Source: JABFRJ01 sp033812735
GTDB lineage: Bacteria; Pseudomonadota; Alphaproteobacteria; Rhizobiales; Hyphomicrobiaceae
Length of the DNA: 25,130 nucleotides
NCBI GenBank assembly: GCA_033812735.1
Contig: JAPXTA010000078.1
Span: 1-25,130 of the forward strand
Reading direction: 5' to 3'
This document shows positions 15,069-22,292 of this stretch, piece after piece (within the stretch, counting starts at the first letter, position 1; each line of letters opens with the position of its first letter). A program made the translations under genes and the position numbers. The notes under the pieces were generated by a model. That model made no database searches. It was not told where the DNA came from and worked only from the letters and a program-made list of their open reading frames with translations.

Positions 15069-15326
15069 TCAACCACCAGTCACCGGCGGAAAGAACCCGA
15101 CTTCGCGCGCGCCCTGAAGCGATGCGCCCGGCTTGACGTGAGTATGATCGATCGCGGCCCGGATGAGCTTCGGATTGGCAAAAGCATGTTCATACTCTGG
15201 CCCCCGGCTCGACAGCCAAGCAATGAGGTTTTCGACGGTCGCCACATGGGCAGGAACATCGACCCGCTCTTCGGCGAGCCCGATCCGCTCGCGCACCCAT
15301 GCAAAGTATCTGAGAGTGAGATGCAT
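15069..15326 (-). CDS. moaD: Molybdopterin synthase sulfur carrier subunit MoaD
   Basis: An 85-residue ubiquitin-like protein. Its C-terminus ends in the Gly-Gly (PPVTGG) that is adenylated and thiocarboxylated by MoeB so that molybdopterin synthase can insert sulfur. The start MHLTLRYFAWVRERIGL and the length fit MoaD. It begins 9 bases after the pgsA stop and ends 28 bases before tlyA, so it is in the middle of an operon. The usual partner moaE, often directly downstream, is not present in the window. ThiS or another sulfur carrier is unlikely given the FAWVRERIG motif. Confidence 0.92.
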   Translation of the reverse strand: MHLTLRYFAWVRERIGLAEERVDVPAHVATVENLIAWLSSRGPEYEHAFANPKLIRAAIDHTHVKPGASLQGAREVGFFPPVTGG

Positions 15327-15335
15327 GGGCCGAAC

Positions 15336-15950
15336 TCAGTTCTCGATCGCGTGCTGGACCGCGGCCTTCAAGTAATCGTAGCCCGTGTGCAGCGTCAGCA
15401 ATGCCGCCGTCCACAGCAACACCATCCCGGCCTCAGTGATGCCGGGGAACACCTTGTCACCCGAAGGCCCGGCGAGAAGCACGCCGAGCGCGACCATCTG
15501 CAGGGTGGTCTTCCATTTGGCGAGCCGCGTCACGGAAATTTTGACATTGAGCTCGGCCAGATACTCCCGCAGCCCCGACACCAGGATCTCGCGGCAAAGG
15601 ATGATCAATGCCGCCCAGATGTTCCAGCCGTCGATCGTATTGACGTGGACCAACAACAGCAGCGTGGCGCCGACGAGCAGTTTGTCGGCGATCGGATCGA
15701 GCATCCGCCCGAGTGACGATTGTTGGTGCCAGGCCCGCGCGAGATACCCATCCAGCCAGTCGGTAAAGCAAGCTGCAGCATAGAACGCGAGCGCGATCCA
15801 CCGGCCGAGATCGCCGGGAATGAAAAACCAGCTCGCGACGACGGCGGGCACGGCCGCTATCCGCCCGTACGTAAGTACGTTCGGCAAGCTGGTCGCCAAC
15901 GCCCGCGATCTAGCAGGCGGCACGCGCGGCGGAAGTGCGGTTCGGTCCAT
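15336..15950 (-). CDS. pgsA: CDP-diacylglycerol--glycerol-3-phosphate 3-phosphatidyltransferase
   Basis: A 204-residue inner-membrane enzyme making phosphatidylglycerol phosphate, the committed step to phosphatidylglycerol and cardiolipin. The CDP-alcohol phosphotransferase signature is complete: D64, D67-G68, A71-R72, G81, D85 and D89 (DWLDGYLAR ... GRMLDPIAD). Several hydrophobic helices follow (WIALAFYAAACF, LLVGATLLLLV, MVLLWTAALLTL). PgsA rather than phosphatidylserine synthase is supported by the TSLPNVLTYGRIAAVP N-terminus. It is the first gene of the pgsA-moaD-tlyA-RlmD-like run. The upstream 298 bases are shared with the divergent nfu gene. Confidence 0.95.
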   Translation of the reverse strand: MDRTALPPRVPPARSRALATSLPNVLTYGRIAAVPAVVASWFFIPGDLGRWIALAFYAAACFTDWLDGYLARAWHQQSSLGRMLDPIADKLLVGATLLLLVHVNTIDGWNIWAALIILCREILVSGLREYLAELNVKISVTRLAKWKTTLQMVALGVLLAGPSGDKVFPGITEAGMVLLWTAALLTLHTGYDYLKAAVQHAIEN

Positions 15951-16156
15951 GGAATCCTAGGTACACGATCGGCGGTCACGCCGACAAGCGAGCACGACGG
16001 ATAACGCGTGTAACTAATGGGGGATGCACACAGTCGTTGCCCGCAGGCGCCGAATTGGCTCGCTCACTGAGAATTGACCAGATCTTCGTCGTTCGGTCAG
16101 GTCTCCGGCCCCATCAAACGCGTACGACACCTGAATTTTCCGGGTATCGAGGTCCT

Positions 16157-16185
16157 TTGACCCACCCGCAAACCTCGAATAGAAT
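16157..16185 (+). promoter_or_regulatory. Sigma-70-type promoter of nfu
   Basis: TTGACC (16157-16162) and TAGAAT (16180-16185) are separated by an ideal 17 bases; each hexamer matches five of six consensus positions. The expected transcript start is near 16192, giving a leader of about 57 bases. The rest of the 298-base space to pgsA (15951-16248) shows no other clear feature. Confidence 0.65.
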
Positions 16186-16194
16186 GATTCCAAA
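16178..16194. promoter_or_regulatory. Candidate Irr-box (iron control element) over the nfu -10
   Basis: The 17-base dyad AATAGAATGATTCCAAA has a perfect core GAAT-G-ATTC, and by memory matches 13 of 16 fixed positions of the alphaproteobacterial Irr consensus (TTTAGAAT-N-ATTCTAAA). It covers the -10 hexamer and the likely transcript start, the place expected for repression. Irr binds such sites when haem and iron are low and shuts down iron-using genes. A carrier of Fe-S clusters is a plausible target. Binding is inferred, not shown. Confidence 0.5.
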
Positions 16195-16248
16195 CTTAGC
16201 GCCCCTCTGGACCTAGACGGGGTGCCGCCCATGAGTAACGGAGGAACC

Positions 16249-16806
16249 ATGTTCATCCAGACGGAACCAACGCCCAACCCGGCGACCCTCAAATTCATCC
16301 CGGGGCGGACGGTCCTGGGCGACGGCACCGCTGATTATCGTGATCCCGGCGAGGCACGCCTGTCGCCGCTGGCAAGCCGGTTGTTCGAAATCGACGGCGT
16401 GCAGGGCGTCTTCCTCGGCTCGGATTTCATCTCCGTGACCAAGGGTCCAAGCGAGTGGCAGCACATCAAGCCCGCAATCCTCGGCGCGATCATGGAACAT
16501 TACATGTCCGGTGCGCCGGTCGTGGCAGAGGGCGAGGATGACGAGGACAACCCGCACGGTCACTACGACCCGAAGGACGAGGAGACCGTCAATACCATCA
16601 AGGAACTGCTGGAAACGCGTGTGCGCCCAGCCGTCGCCCAGGATGGCGGCGACATAACTTTCCACAGCTTTAAGGATGGTGTCGTCTCGCTGCATATGCG
16701 CGGCGCTTGCTCCGGCTGCCCGTCGTCAACGGCGACACTGCGCGGCGGCATCGAGAACCTGCTACGCCATTTCTGCCCGGAAGTGCAGGAAGTGCGCGCC
16801 GTCTGA
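16249..16806 (+). CDS. nfu: NifU-like Fe-S cluster scaffold/carrier (Nfu)
   Basis: A 185-residue protein that receives Fe-S clusters from the main assembly machinery and delivers them to apo-enzymes. Domain order is an Nfu N-terminal domain (MFIQTEPTPNPATLKF onward, about 1-88), an acidic linker (EGEDDEDNPHGHYD), and a C-terminal NifU domain with the cluster cysteines C154 and C157 in CSGCPSS. This layout matches mitochondrial NFU1 and its alphaproteobacterial relatives rather than E. coli NfuA. The start is ATG 16249 with GGAGG 4 bases upstream; upstream in-frame ATGs (16222, 16231) add residues absent from the family. A strong terminator follows, so it is monocistronic. Confidence 0.95.
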   Translation: MFIQTEPTPNPATLKFIPGRTVLGDGTADYRDPGEARLSPLASRLFEIDGVQGVFLGSDFISVTKGPSEWQHIKPAILGAIMEHYMSGAPVVAEGEDDEDNPHGHYDPKDEETVNTIKELLETRVRPAVAQDGGDITFHSFKDGVVSLHMRGACSGCPSSTATLRGGIENLLRHFCPEVQEVRAV

Positions 16807-16832
16807 CGGCGCACCATTGTCGATGAATCACG

Positions 16833-16862
16833 ACACGCTGGGGTCCGCTCCAGCGTGTTTTT
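16833..16862 (+). terminator. Intrinsic terminator of nfu
   Basis: A perfect 9-base-pair stem ACACGCTGG/CCAGCGTGT with an eight-base loop is followed at once by five T residues. It lies 26 bases after the nfu stop and before the nitroreductase gene, making it a textbook rho-independent terminator. Confidence 0.9.
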
Positions 16863-16885
16863 CTTGAGCCCGTTCGAGCGACCCT

Positions 16886-17476
16886 ATGCCAGACCAAATC
16901 GATGCCGCCGCGATGGATCGGCTGTTCGCCCACGCCCGCACGTTCTCGACTTGGCAAAAGCGCGACGTAGCGGACAACGTGCTGCACGCGTTGATCGACG
17001 CGGTGAAGATGGCGCCGACCAGCGCGAATTGCCAACCGCTCCGCGTCGTCTTCGCCAAGTCGGCCGAAGCGAAGGCGCGTCTAAAGCATTACCTGACGCC
17101 GGGCAACGTAACGAAGACGATGGACGCGCCGGTCACGGCAATCCTTGCCTACGACACGACATTCTACGAACACCTGCCGAAGCTTTTCCCGCATACCGAC
17201 GCCAAGAGCTGGTTCGCCGGAAAGCCCGATCACATCGAAAAGACGGCATTCCGGAACGGTTCGATGCAGGCCGGCTATTTCATTCTAGCAGCGCGAGCCT
17301 TGGGGCTCGATTGCGGTCCAATGTCGGGCTTCGACAACGCGATGGTGGATGCCGATTTCCTCGCGGGCACGACGTTCAGGTCCAACATCCTCGTGAACCT
17401 CGGCTACGGCGACCCGGCGGGGCTGTTTCCGCGAGGCCCGCGGCCAACCTTCGACGAAATGGCGAAGATCGTGTAA
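16886..17476 (+). CDS. RutE/HadB-type nitroreductase-family protein (malonic semialdehyde reductase-like)
   Basis: A 196-residue flavin-dependent oxidoreductase. The segments KMAPTSANCQPLRVVF, GNVTKTMDAPVTAILAYD and FYEHLPKLFPH match the RutE group, in which E. coli RutE reduces malonic semialdehyde to 3-hydroxypropionate during pyrimidine breakdown. None of the other rut genes is in the window, so that exact role is unproven; detoxification of reactive aldehydes or quinones is possible. It begins 23 bases after the nfu terminator T-run and ends 9 bases before tsaB, so it probably heads the rutE-like/tsaB/rimI operon. Confidence 0.9.
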   Translation: MPDQIDAAAMDRLFAHARTFSTWQKRDVADNVLHALIDAVKMAPTSANCQPLRVVFAKSAEAKARLKHYLTPGNVTKTMDAPVTAILAYDTTFYEHLPKLFPHTDAKSWFAGKPDHIEKTAFRNGSMQAGYFILAARALGLDCGPMSGFDNAMVDADFLAGTTFRSNILVNLGYGDPAGLFPRGPRPTFDEMAKIV

Positions 17477-17485
17477 GCGAGCAAC

Positions 17486-18169
17486 ATGCGCGTCCTCGCC
17501 TTCGATACTTGCTTTTCCGCAATCGACATTGCCCTGCTCGACGGCGATGCGATCGTCGGACATGTCTCGGAGACGATCAGCGGCGGCCACGGCGAGCGTC
17601 TTCTCCCCCTCATCGAAGGAGCCCTCGACAAGTCTGGACTTTCATTCGCGGATCTCGATTGCATCGCTTTGACCTTGGGCCCAGGCGGATTTACCGGTGT
17701 TCGCGTTGGCGTCGCTGTCGCGCGCGCGCTGGCGCTGTCGACCGGCAAAGCAGTTGTCGGGATGTCGAGCCTGGAGTTGTTGGCCCGCACGGCAATCGAT
17801 GCCGGTCTCATCAGCCGGGAGTTGTCGACGCCCATTGTCGCCACCGCAGATGCCCGCAAAGACATGCTGTATGCACAGGCCTTCATGGCGCCAGGGTGGA
17901 AAGCTCAAAGTGAACCTTCACTTGCGACGGCGGCCGGCGTGGCAAGCGCCTCTCCAGCATCGACCACCGTCGCAATCGGAGCTGGCGCTGCCGCCGTTGA
18001 AGCCGCATCCTCCGGTCGCATACGTGCCTTGGGCGGCGAACTCGTCACCGATGCGCGCGTACTTGCCGTTGCTGCACCGCACTTGACGCCGCTTACCGAA
18101 CCGCGTCCTCTCTATGTGCGGGCTGCGGATGCGAAGCCGCAAACGGGTAAATCGTTGCCGAGGGCCTGA
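17486..18169 (+). CDS. tsaB: tRNA threonylcarbamoyladenosine biosynthesis protein TsaB
   Basis: A 227-residue ASKHA-fold protein, the non-catalytic partner of TsaD in making t6A37 on ANN-decoding tRNAs. Seen: the N-terminal LAFDTCFSAIDIALL, GGHGERLLPLI, and the highly typical LTLGPGGFTGVRVGVAVARAL. Length is normal. It is coupled to rimI, which begins 2 bases after its stop. TsaD is encoded about 1.5 kb downstream; tsaE and tsaC are not here. The ribosome binding site is poor (GCGAG), which fits expression by read-through from the upstream gene. Confidence 0.95.
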   Translation: MRVLAFDTCFSAIDIALLDGDAIVGHVSETISGGHGERLLPLIEGALDKSGLSFADLDCIALTLGPGGFTGVRVGVAVARALALSTGKAVVGMSSLELLARTAIDAGLISRELSTPIVATADARKDMLYAQAFMAPGWKAQSEPSLATAAGVASASPASTTVAIGAGAAAVEAASSGRIRALGGELVTDARVLAVAAPHLTPLTEPRPLYVRAADAKPQTGKSLPRA

Positions 18170-18171
18170 CC

Positions 18172-18648
18172 ATGGCGGAGCCAGTTGATCTGAAGAACGT
18201 CAGCGTGCTCTGGGCGAACGTCGACCACGCCGACGATATCGCACGCTGTCACGCCGGGCTGTTCGATACCCCGTGGGACAAGGCGAGCGTCGAAACTCTG
18301 CTGGCCCATCCAGGCTCCACAGCGCTTGTCGCCCGCACCGGCTATCCTGCCGAAGTGGCGGGCTTCATCCTCGGCCAACTAGCGGCCGACGAGGCGGAGA
18401 TACTGTCGTTCGGCGTCGCCAAGCCATTCCAGCGGCGCGGCATCGGCAAGAAGCTGCTCGACGGTCTCGCCCGCGCGGCAAAGCGTGCAGAAGCAAAGCG
18501 TCTCTTTCTCGAAGTCGCTGACGACAATATCCCAGCGCTCGTCCTTTACAGCCGTTCCGGCTTCAAGGAAGTCGGCCGCCGCAAAGGTTATTACGACCGC
18601 ACGGGTGGCACCAAGGCAGACGCATTAGTGCTGGCTTTGGCGCTTTGA
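18172..18648 (+). CDS. rimI: Ribosomal protein S18-alanine N-acetyltransferase RimI
   Basis: A 158-residue GNAT acetyltransferase. The acetyl-CoA loop is QRRGIG (about residues 84-89), preceded by the ILSFGVAKPF strand and followed by FLEVADDNIPALVLYSRSGF and KGYYDRTGG, the RimI hallmarks. In E. coli it acetylates the N-terminus of S18. Position directly after tsaB, two bases apart, is the classic RimI context and supports the call over other GNATs. The AGGGC upstream of the ATG lies inside the tsaB end. Confidence 0.94.
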   Translation: MAEPVDLKNVSVLWANVDHADDIARCHAGLFDTPWDKASVETLLAHPGSTALVARTGYPAEVAGFILGQLAADEAEILSFGVAKPFQRRGIGKKLLDGLARAAKRAEAKRLFLEVADDNIPALVLYSRSGFKEVGRRKGYYDRTGGTKADALVLALAL

Positions 18649-18681
18649 CGGGCCGGCCGATGCATCAGGAGGCGCATCCAC

Positions 18682-19221
18682 GTGTCTAGCCTGCAGATCC
18701 GCCCAGCGCGTACTTCCGACATCGCCGCCATCACCGCCATCTACCGCCCCGCCGTGCTGCACGGAACGGCGAGCTTCGAACTCGACCCGCCGGACGAAGC
18801 GGAGATGCGCAAACGGTTCGATGTCATCGTCGGCGGCGGCTATCCCTACTACGTCGCCGAGCGTGACGGCCGGGTCATCGGCTATGCCTATGCGAGTGCT
18901 TACCGTCCCCGCCCCGGTTATCGGTTCTCCGTCGAGGACTCGATCTACATCGACCCAACGGCGCAGCGCTCCGGCGCCGGCCAGGCGTTACTTTCAAAAC
19001 TGATCGAGACCTGCACCGGCATGGGCTTCCGCCAAATGATCGGCGTCATCGGCGACAGCGCGCAGCACGCCTCGATCGGCCTCCACCGGCGCAACGGCTT
19101 CATCTTCTGCGGCACGATCCACGCGGTCGGGTACAAATTCGGCCGCTGGCTCGACGGCGTGATCATGCAGCGCGCTCTAGGGCCGGGGGACACCACCGAG
19201 CCGCAAGAACGATCGCGCTAA
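18682..19221 (+). CDS. GNAT N-acetyltransferase, phosphinothricin/methionine-sulfoximine acetyltransferase type
   Basis: A 179-residue GNAT protein close to the Pat/Bar/MnaT group, which acetylates phosphinothricin, methionine sulfoximine or related amino acids. Seen: IRPARTSDIAAITAIYRPAVLHGTASFE at the N-terminus with the catalytic-region glutamate, YAYASAYRPRPGYRFSVEDSIYI, the CoA loop AQRSGAGQALL, and GFRQMIGVIGDS. The start is GTG 18682 with CAGGAGG 9-10 bases upstream, a strong site that settles the choice. It lies 33 bases after rimI. The natural substrate is unknown, and many relatives protect against plant or microbial glutamine-synthetase inhibitors. Confidence 0.9.
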   Translation: MSSLQIRPARTSDIAAITAIYRPAVLHGTASFELDPPDEAEMRKRFDVIVGGGYPYYVAERDGRVIGYAYASAYRPRPGYRFSVEDSIYIDPTAQRSGAGQALLSKLIETCTGMGFRQMIGVIGDSAQHASIGLHRRNGFIFCGTIHAVGYKFGRWLDGVIMQRALGPGDTTEPQERSR

Positions 19222-19643
19222 AGCAACCGCATTTACGATCAAAACACGCCAAGATTGCATTGTCGCAGAGAATGCACGCATAATGACGCCAACCGCGCCG
19301 TCCGGGATGTCATGACCGTCGGTGGCAGGTGCGGTGGCTGCTGAACCTAGGACCGAGAAAGAATGTCCCGCGACGATGAGGCGGGCGTTCCGGACCATCG
19401 AAAAATGTCCGTCACGCAAACCCATGCGTTTGGGGGAACCCCAAAAGACGGCGCGAGAAGAAAACGGCAGCGAGTGAGGCGCGGAGATGCCGCCCCTTAG
19501 TACCGGAATGCCAAAACCGCGGTTCGCCCGCGCCTCGCTCTCCCGGCCCAATATCCGTGCCCGCTTGCAGAGCGGCGTTAACCAATCACCTCATGCAAAC
19601 GCGCTGATTTGACAGGGACGCCTCGCCGCGTCAGGTAGCCGCG
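19222..19643. other. 422-base intergenic region, no convincing gene
   Basis: No open frame with family features is visible. A minus-strand frame (19551-19177) has only a TTG start and overlaps the GNAT gene. Several stems are present: CCCGC/GCGGG (19367-19371 with 19381-19385), CAAAC/GTTTG (19417-19421 with 19428-19432), and TTTGGGG/CCCCAAA (19429-19435 with 19439-19445). The last two share bases and exclude each other. A TTGACA at 19609-19614 could be the -35 of tsaD, but the -10 position (CAGGTA) is poor. A small RNA or leader is possible but not shown. Confidence 0.4.
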
Positions 19644-20753
19644 ATGGAACGCGCGCAAGGCAAGACCGAAACTCTGATCCTCGGCATCGAGACGAGCTGC
19701 GACGAGACAGCCGCAGCCATTGTCGCCCGCTCGAAAAGCGGCGCCGGCCGCATTGTCTCCAACGTCGTTCGCGCCCAGTGGGAACAGCACCGCGCCTTCG
19801 GCGGCGTTGTGCCTGAGATCGCGGCGCGGGCTCACGTCGAATGCCTCGACGACATCGTGCGCGAAGCGATGCAGCAGGCGAACATCACGTTCACAGACCT
19901 GTCGGCTGTCGCCGTCACAGCCGGACCGGGGCTCGTCGGCGGACTGCTCGTCGGCGTCGTCACGGCAAAGGCGATCGCCGCCGTACACCGCCTGCCGCTC
20001 GTCGCCGTGAACCACCTCGAAGCCCACGCACTGACCGTCGGGCTGACCGACGGCGTCAAGCCGCCCTATCTGCTGTTACTCGTCTCCGGCGGACACACGC
20101 AACTGCAGCTCGTCCACGACGTCGGCCGTTACGAGCGGCTCGGAACCACCATCGACGACGCGCTTGGCGAAGCGTTCGACAAGACGGCGAAGCTGCTCGG
20201 CTTAGGGTTCCCCGGCGGTCCCGCCGTCGAGCGTGCGGCGTCACAAGGCAAGCCGGGACGCTTCGCGCTGCCCCGCCCGATGGTCGGTCGCTCTGAACCA
20301 CACTTCTCGTTCGCGGGCTTGAAGACGGCGGTGCGCCTTGCCGCCGAAAGCCTGGTCCCGCTGAAAGACGTCGATGTCTCAGACCTCTGCGCAGATTTCC
20401 AGCAGGCCGTCGCCGGATCGGTCGCCGATCGCGTCGCCCGCGCCATGCAGATCGCGGAAGACCGCCTCGGCCCCGATGCGCCGCGCCGTCTTGTCGTCGC
20501 CGGCGGCGTCGCAGCGAACCTGGCGCTGCGCGGCGCGCTACAATCACTCGCCGTGAATCACGGCTACAGCTTGCACGTCCCCCCCGTTGCCCTCTGCGGC
20601 GACAACGCCGCGATGATCGCCTGGGCCGGCGCCGAACGCCTCGCACGCGGCTTGACCGATGCCCCCGACAGTTTCACCGCCCGCGCCCGCTGGCCCCTCG
20701 ACGACGCAGCCAAGCCGGTGCTGGGGCACGGGCGGTTAGGTACAAAGGCTTGA
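19644..20753 (+). CDS. tsaD: tRNA N6-adenosine threonylcarbamoyltransferase TsaD
   Basis: A 369-residue ASKHA enzyme that transfers the threonylcarbamoyl group to A37 of tRNAs, with TsaB and TsaE. Seen: ILGIETSCDETAAAIV near the N-terminus, GGVVPEIAARAHVE, the metal-binding HxxxH in NHLEAHAL, LLVSGGHTQLQL, and the C-terminal metal aspartate in CGDNAAMIAWAG. Length is near the family's usual 340-365 residues. The ATG at 19644 has only a weak CAGG upstream; the frame supports no better start. The next gene starts 55 bases on the same strand. Confidence 0.97.
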   Translation: MERAQGKTETLILGIETSCDETAAAIVARSKSGAGRIVSNVVRAQWEQHRAFGGVVPEIAARAHVECLDDIVREAMQQANITFTDLSAVAVTAGPGLVGGLLVGVVTAKAIAAVHRLPLVAVNHLEAHALTVGLTDGVKPPYLLLLVSGGHTQLQLVHDVGRYERLGTTIDDALGEAFDKTAKLLGLGFPGGPAVERAASQGKPGRFALPRPMVGRSEPHFSFAGLKTAVRLAAESLVPLKDVDVSDLCADFQQAVAGSVADRVARAMQIAEDRLGPDAPRRLVVAGGVAANLALRGALQSLAVNHGYSLHVPPVALCGDNAAMIAWAGAERLARGLTDAPDSFTARARWPLDDAAKPVLGHGRLGTKA

Positions 20754-20808
20754 TCATTCCCCTATCTAAAGGTCGTTGCTACGATCATCCGGCCATAGGA
20801 GCCGATGC

Positions 20809-21525
20809 ATGACCTCCTTCAAAACCATCCGCGCCCGTGCCGAGAAACGCAAAGGCGGCGCCAAGGCGCTTGAAAAGCTGCTGCCGCCGAAGCCCGACGT
20901 GAAGGCGCTCGCAAAGGTCGGTGACGACCGCGTGCTCGCCGAGATGACCAAACGCGTGTTCTCGGCAGGCTTCGCGTGGAGCGTCATCGAAGCCAAATGG
21001 CCGGGCTTCGAAGATGCGTTCCTCAAGTTCAAGCCGGGCAAGTTGCTGATCCGGCCGGACGACTATTGGGATGGCCTCTTGAAAGACATGCGCATCGTCC
21101 GCAACGGCGCCAAGATCATGTCGGTGCGCGACAACGCCAAGTTCGTCGCCGATATCGCCAAAGAACACGGCAGCTTTGGCAAGATGATTGCGGCGTGGCC
21201 GGCATCGGACGAGATCGACTTGCTCGATCTCATGACCAAGCGCGGCAGCCGCCTCGGCGGCAACACAGGGCAGATGCTCTTGCGCTTCCTCGGTTGGGAC
21301 GGCTTCGTCACGTCGAAGGACGTGGTTGCGTGCTTGCGCGAGAGCGGCCTTGACATCGCGGAGACGCCGACTTCGAAGAAGGATCTCGCGAAGATCCAGG
21401 CACAGTTCAATGCCTGGCACGACGAGACGGGATTGCCGTACATCCAGCTCTCCCGCATCTGCGCATTGTCGGCCGGCGAGAACTATGCGGCCGAAAAACT
21501 CGCCGAGATGGGAAGCGGCGAATAA
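20809..21525 (+). CDS. DNA-3-methyladenine glycosylase I family protein (Tag-like)
   Basis: A 238-residue protein of the Tag/adenine-glycosylase family, base-excision repair enzymes that remove 3-methyladenine. The diagnostic central part is present: FSAGFAWSVIEAKWPGFEDAF, then DDYWDGLLKDMRIVRNGAKI and DNAKFVADIAKEHGS, resembling E. coli Tag's ...AGLSW, GIIRHRGKI and NARA segments. It is longer than E. coli Tag (187 residues), and the N-terminal zinc cysteine of that enzyme is not seen. The start is ATG 20809, with AGGAG 7 bases upstream; an earlier in-frame start (20776) lacks such a site. It ends 14 bases from the convergent ABC ATPase stop. Activity on methylated bases is inferred. Confidence 0.85.
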   Translation: MTSFKTIRARAEKRKGGAKALEKLLPPKPDVKALAKVGDDRVLAEMTKRVFSAGFAWSVIEAKWPGFEDAFLKFKPGKLLIRPDDYWDGLLKDMRIVRNGAKIMSVRDNAKFVADIAKEHGSFGKMIAAWPASDEIDLLDLMTKRGSRLGGNTGQMLLRFLGWDGFVTSKDVVACLRESGLDIAETPTSKKDLAKIQAQFNAWHDETGLPYIQLSRICALSAGENYAAEKLAEMGSGE

Positions 21526-21539
21526 CCAGCCGAGCGTCC

Positions 21540-22292
21540 TCAGATCGTCCCGACCGGATTGATCAGCAGGGCGCCGCTCACCGAGATCGCGGTTTCGACG
21601 TGAACCTCGAAGGCTTGCGCAATCGTGTCCGGCGTCAGCACTTCGGCAGGAGCCCCGAACGCGACCAACTTGCCACCGCTCATCACTGCGACATCATCGC
21701 CAAATCGCGCCGCCGCCGAAAGGTCGTGCAGGATGACGATCGTCGTCAAAGCTTCCTCGCGCGTCAGGCGCTTCGTCAGTTCGAGCACTTGCAATTGATG
21801 CCTGAGATCGAGTGCGCTGACCGGTTCGTCGAGCAGCAGCACGCGCGACTTGGCGGCAAGCGCCTGAGCCAGGAATGCGAGCTGTCGCTGGCCACCACTC
21901 AATTCATCGACCGATCGGCCAGCGTGCGCCCGAAGCCCGACGAGATCGAGCGTGTCAGCGGCCTTGTCTAGATCGTCGTCACTGACCCGCATTGCGAGCG
22001 CGTTGATCCGCCCAAGCAGGACGATCTCGAGCACGGTCAGCCCCGCGACGGATTGGAAAGACTGCGGCATGTAGCCGACCAGCGGCGTTGGAGGCTTCGC
22101 TGCCCCGCGCTCGATATGGATGCTCCCAGTAAATGGCGCTTGCCCGGCGATCGCCTTGACGAGAGACGATTTGCCCGAGCCATTCGCCCCGACCAGCACC
22201 AGGAGGCGGCCAGGCCGCGCCTGCAAGCTGACGTTATCGACGGCGATGCGCGAGCCGTAGCGGACGCCGACGTTCTTCAATGCCACGGTCAT
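21540..22292 (-). CDS. Metal-chelate ABC transporter ATPase (FecE/FepC type)
   Basis: A 250-residue ATPase with Walker A GANGSGKS at 35-42, a Q-loop at MPQSF, signature LSGGQ at 131-135, Walker B VLLLDEP near 151-157, D-loop SALD and H-loop ILHDL. It is the last gene of a three-gene transporter, overlapping the permease by four bases (ATGA). The family imports ferric siderophores, haem, cobalamin or similar chelates. Specificity is set by the binding protein and is not known. Confidence 0.93.
   Translation of the reverse strand: MTVALKNVGVRYGSRIAVDNVSLQARPGRLLVLVGANGSGKSSLVKAIAGQAPFTGSIHIERGAAKPPTPLVGYMPQSFQSVAGLTVLEIVLLGRINALAMRVSDDDLDKAADTLDLVGLRAHAGRSVDELSGGQRQLAFLAQALAAKSRVLLLDEPVSALDLRHQLQVLELTKRLTREEALTTIVILHDLSAAARFGDDVAVMSGGKLVAFGAPAEVLTPDTIAQAFEVHVETAISVSGALLINPVGTI

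Noticed and set aside
16855..17913. Open frame of 352 residues on the plus strand
   Set aside because: It overlaps the RutE-like gene and tsaB in another frame; both real genes have full family motifs and the shadow is Arg-rich.
19177..19551. Minus-strand frame of 124 residues in the gap before tsaD
   Set aside because: It has only a TTG start, no ribosome binding site I can see, overlaps the GNAT gene end and shows no domain or signal feature.
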